From Berghia stephanieae (Eukaryota; Mollusca; Gastropoda; Nudibranchia; Aeolidiidae), in contig CM067448.1 of assembly GCA_034508935.3 (NCBI GenBank), forward strand, positions 8,080,649 to 8,144,648: 64,000 nt of DNA. The letters run 5' to 3'. Shown in pieces: positions 61,116 to 64,000 of this stretch (its first letter is position 1; every line of letters starts with the position of its first letter). Below the pieces are notes generated by a model. The model was given only the letters and a program-made list of their open reading frames with translations. It was not told where the DNA came from and made no database searches. The position numbers and the translations under genes were made by a program.

Positions 61116-62220
61116 ACAAAACAGACACTGAACTGTACATATGGATTTATAAAATATCTTTCAAAAACTATCTTTCTTTTCTTAACCCTCTCCTTACCAA
61201 CTACAGGAAAATCGTCACATTTGTTATGATACAATGAACATGTTTCTTAATCAGATTTGTTCTGCACATTACATTTTATGAAAACTCTTTGTTGTTCTTT
61301 CGAGCTTGTTTTGCTGCACAAACAAAAATATGCATATCTAGTATGTACGTATTTCTAATTATTTCTAATGAATTTTAGTGTAAAAAAAGTCAAGTTCTGT
61401 ATTGGGTGGGTCATGATCTTCACAATGAAAAATTTCTTCCTTTTATGTGACCAGTCATTCTCACCCCTGATAGCTATTGATATTAATTTGTCTATATTTT
61501 GTTTTCAGCACCTTATTTTATCAATTTGAAAACTGTTAACTCTCCTGTCTTTTGTGTGTTATTTGCTCTCAATTGCAATAATAAATACTGAAACAATATT
61601 CCAAATTTGATATTTTTGATAGCCCTACAAAGCCCTTGACATGATTTGTATCTCGTCCGCGCAAGTTTTCAGGCTTTTAAAAATTTGCCTGGTGGCATCC
61701 CTGGGGTAGGTGTATTTCTGGAAAAATCATGAAGATGGTCAGTTAGGAGAGAGTTAAATAAGCGCTAAAATGACCTTAAAGTAGTCACCAGCATCATTCC
61801 TTCTTTTGTAATTAAACAAATTTATTGAAATAATCTAAATTGCTTTGAAATAATAACGACTTTTGGTTTTAAAATGTAATAATTCTAGCAATGGTGATGT
61901 TTTACGTTTACTATATTTTTTAAGTTTATTTATTTTGGCTGCACTTTATACAGTCAACAGTGATGTAAAACAGAATAAGACTTAGTTTAATTGTCTTGAT
62001 TCGCTCTGCGTAAAACATTGTATTTTATTTTGCTGGATGTAACGAAGGCAACCATTGTTACATTTTAATGGAAAATTGGAATTTATGCTTTATTACAGTT
62101 ACAGCAAAACTTACATATTTATATTTTTTCTGTTGTTATAGCATGGATTATAAAAATTATAAGTGTAAAATGTTTTCTCACAAGGCATTTTGAGTTTTTT
62201 TTTTCACACTCGCTGACATG
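61116..62220. other. AT-rich intergenic DNA
   Basis: No gene or recurring element seen in 1.1 kb. Confidence 0.5.
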
Positions 62221-62224
62221 TTTA

Positions 62225-62524
62225 ATCATATACCTATGATGTTCGCATGGGTGTACGATCCGATAGTGATGTCGTTTCTTCTTCTCTTTACTAGCCTATC
62301 CTGCTTCTTTGGTTTGTGATTGTATTTTTGACAGGGGATATTTTTTTTTTCCTGTAAATCCTCTGCCTGTTTGTTCTTGGTTATTTATAATTTAGCTTAT
62401 GATATCTTTAGGTTATGATTTTGATTGACATTTGTACTATTTTTGTTAGATTGCTTGTTTTTTTTGTTTCAGCGGTCTCTCATATAACCTCAATTGTGTT
62501 GGAAGAGACCTAAAGCAACAAACA
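62225..62524 (+). mobile_element. Retroposon D, 5'-truncated
   Basis: Starts within the unit at AATCATATACCTATGATG and ends in the hairpin GGTCTCT (62474-62480) and AGAGACC (62504-62510) plus the AAAC tail. ACATGTTTA flanks both ends as a target duplication. Confidence 0.84.
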
Positions 62525-62566
62525 AACATGTTTATGTTATTTGTTGGTCATTTCTTTATTACATAC

Positions 62567-63428
62567 TGGGTGGGGTTCCCGACCTCCCATAGTGGACAGA
62601 GCGGGTGGTTGGATGGGAGCATCACCCTTGAATCATATACCTATGATGTTCGCATGGGTGTACGATCCGATAGTGATGTCGTTTCTTCTTCTCTTTACTA
62701 GTCTATCCTGCTTCTTTGGTTTGTGATTGTATTTTTGGCAGGGGATATTTTTTTTCTCTGTAAATCTTCTGCCTGTTTGTTCATGGTTATTTATAATTTA
62801 GCTTATGATATCTTTAGGTTATGATTTTGATTTACATTTGTACTATTTTTGTAAGATTGCTTGTTTTTTTTGTTTCAGCGGTCTCTCATATAACCTCAAT
62901 TGTGTTGGAAGAGACCTAAAGCAACAAACAAACAAACAAAAAATAGTGGACAGGGAGGTCTTGTTGTGTCTTCTATCCCCCTGTATCTGTTTTCCAATTG
63001 CTTTCTGTCTTTGTCTTGGAATTAGATAAGTTTTGTCCAGACCCTGGCTGAGTTGAGTGTATAGTTATGTTTTGGGAGATGATATTTTTTTCCTTGTAAA
63101 TCATCTCTTTGTTATGTACTGTTATTTTTTTTTTTTAATTTAACATAGGATTAATTAACATTTGAGTGTATTCTTCTTAGTGGGATATTGTGCTGGTGTG
63201 TGGTTGAAACATTTAGGTAATCTCAAACTAAGTACACTGATAGTGTGCTCTCGGAATCTACACCTGTTCCCTATTTGAACTAATTCCCCGTTCTCTTACT
63301 TTTTCCTCAAGTCCTTTTAATTGTACATCAAGAGTGTCTTTACTATCCCATTTTCATCCTTTTTACTGGCGCTGATATGACCTAAATGTGTTACAAGCGC
63401 CGTAAAACCATTAAAATCAAACAAAAAC
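62567..63428 (+). mobile_element. Retroposon C split by retroposon D
   Basis: C parts 62567-62599 and 62954-63428; hairpin GGCGCT (63368-63373) and AGCGCC (63396-63401). Outer flanks TTTATTACATAC and TTTACTACATAC look like a target duplication with one change. Confidence 0.84.
62600..62942 (+). mobile_element. Retroposon D inserted in C, full-length
   Basis: 343 bp between two copies of ATAGTGGACAG (62589-62599 and 62943-62953). Its 5' end (AGCGGGTGGTTGGATGGG) equals that of the 52366 insertion, so this is the natural start. No open frame of interest and no clear pol III boxes. Confidence 0.88.
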
Positions 63429-64000
63429 AACTTTACTACATACTTTTAAACAATACTGTATAGGGGAAGCTACCATTTCCCTTTTTATTATTGCTGAAAT
63501 TACCAAAAAAGTGTGGCTGGTGCTGTATAATGAAAAAGCAATGAAATATTTATCAATTCTTAGCTTTGTTTCTGATTGAAATCGGGGAATACCACAAATC
63601 TCTTCCCCTGGCAGTGAACGGATACCTGGGTTCCTCTGGATCTGATTAAAGTAAAGCTGAAACGGAAAGGAACTAGTTACCCTACGTACTACTAGGACAT
63701 TGCCCCATGATCCGGGCAATCCCCAATGTCTATTTTTAGATGTGGAATTCTATTTCTCTATGACACCCTGATAGTAACTCTCACCAAGTATCTACGTCTT
63801 TCTTAATGTTTCTGATAAAATACTTTGTCAAATAAATACGGTACTTTCTTTTCGCAACAGTATGAGTTTGACTTTTTTGTTTTAATATTACATGTGATGA
63901 CATCATGTCAAAATGTTATTTGATTACAAGTCATATCGATGGCCCGTTGATCAAACCTCTGAAGTATAGTATTGCAAAGACGCTACTTTAGAGGTTTGGT
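63429..64000. other. no gene seen
   Basis: AT-rich; no recognisable exon, RNA gene or repeat. Confidence 0.45.

Noticed and set aside
62541-62726. Short frame MLVISLLHTGWG.. and its near copy at 52585
   Set aside because: Both are chance frames through retroposon D; they start in different flanking DNA.

Overview
This window is nuclear DNA of an animal, not a microbe. It is AT-rich, holds one clear spliced gene with GT-AG introns, and is otherwise packed with tRNA-derived SINEs, MITEs, LINE tails, simple repeats and one LTR retrotransposon. The gene content is generic metazoan. The mix of short retroposons suggests a marine invertebrate, perhaps a mollusc. That taxonomic guess is weak and comes from the general look of the repeats, not from a marker gene. 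Repeat family names (SINE-A, MITE-G and so on) are my own labels, and repeat boundaries are approximate (a few bases to about 15) unless a target-site duplication is quoted.

Layout. 1-7.4 kb: repeats only, including a 280-bp palindrome and a retroposon (family C) nested in a SINE (family B). 7.4-8.9 kb, minus strand: an intronless SHQ1 homologue (H/ACA snoRNP assembly factor) with a single frameshift and a poly-Asp tail made of a trinucleotide repeat. 9-22 kb: SINEs, MITEs, a LINE 3' fragment and long simple repeats. 22.3-29.5 kb, minus strand: a 7.1-kb Ty3/gypsy-type LTR element of Gmr1-like character. It has near-identical 745-bp LTRs, a 5-bp target duplication and a SCAN-like gag, is very young and has a broken pol, and it interrupts a SINE-A copy. 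29.5-32 kb: repeats and the leader of the next gene. 32.07-48.48 kb, plus strand: a complete eight-exon RMDN1-type gene (regulator of microtubule dynamics, 287 aa) with repeat-filled introns and a decayed duplicate of exon 3. 48.5-64 kb: no gene recognised. This part has a 268-bp TTC repeat, AT-rich DNA, and copies of two related retroposon families (C and D) whose 3' hairpins have different stems but the same loop.

The two host genes have no evident functional link. The most informative content is the stratigraphy of nested insertions (D in C, C in B, D in a foldback element, LTR element in SINE-A, LINE in MITE-R, MITE-G in MITE-F). Several of these are proven by target-site duplications or by an uninterrupted copy elsewhere in the window.
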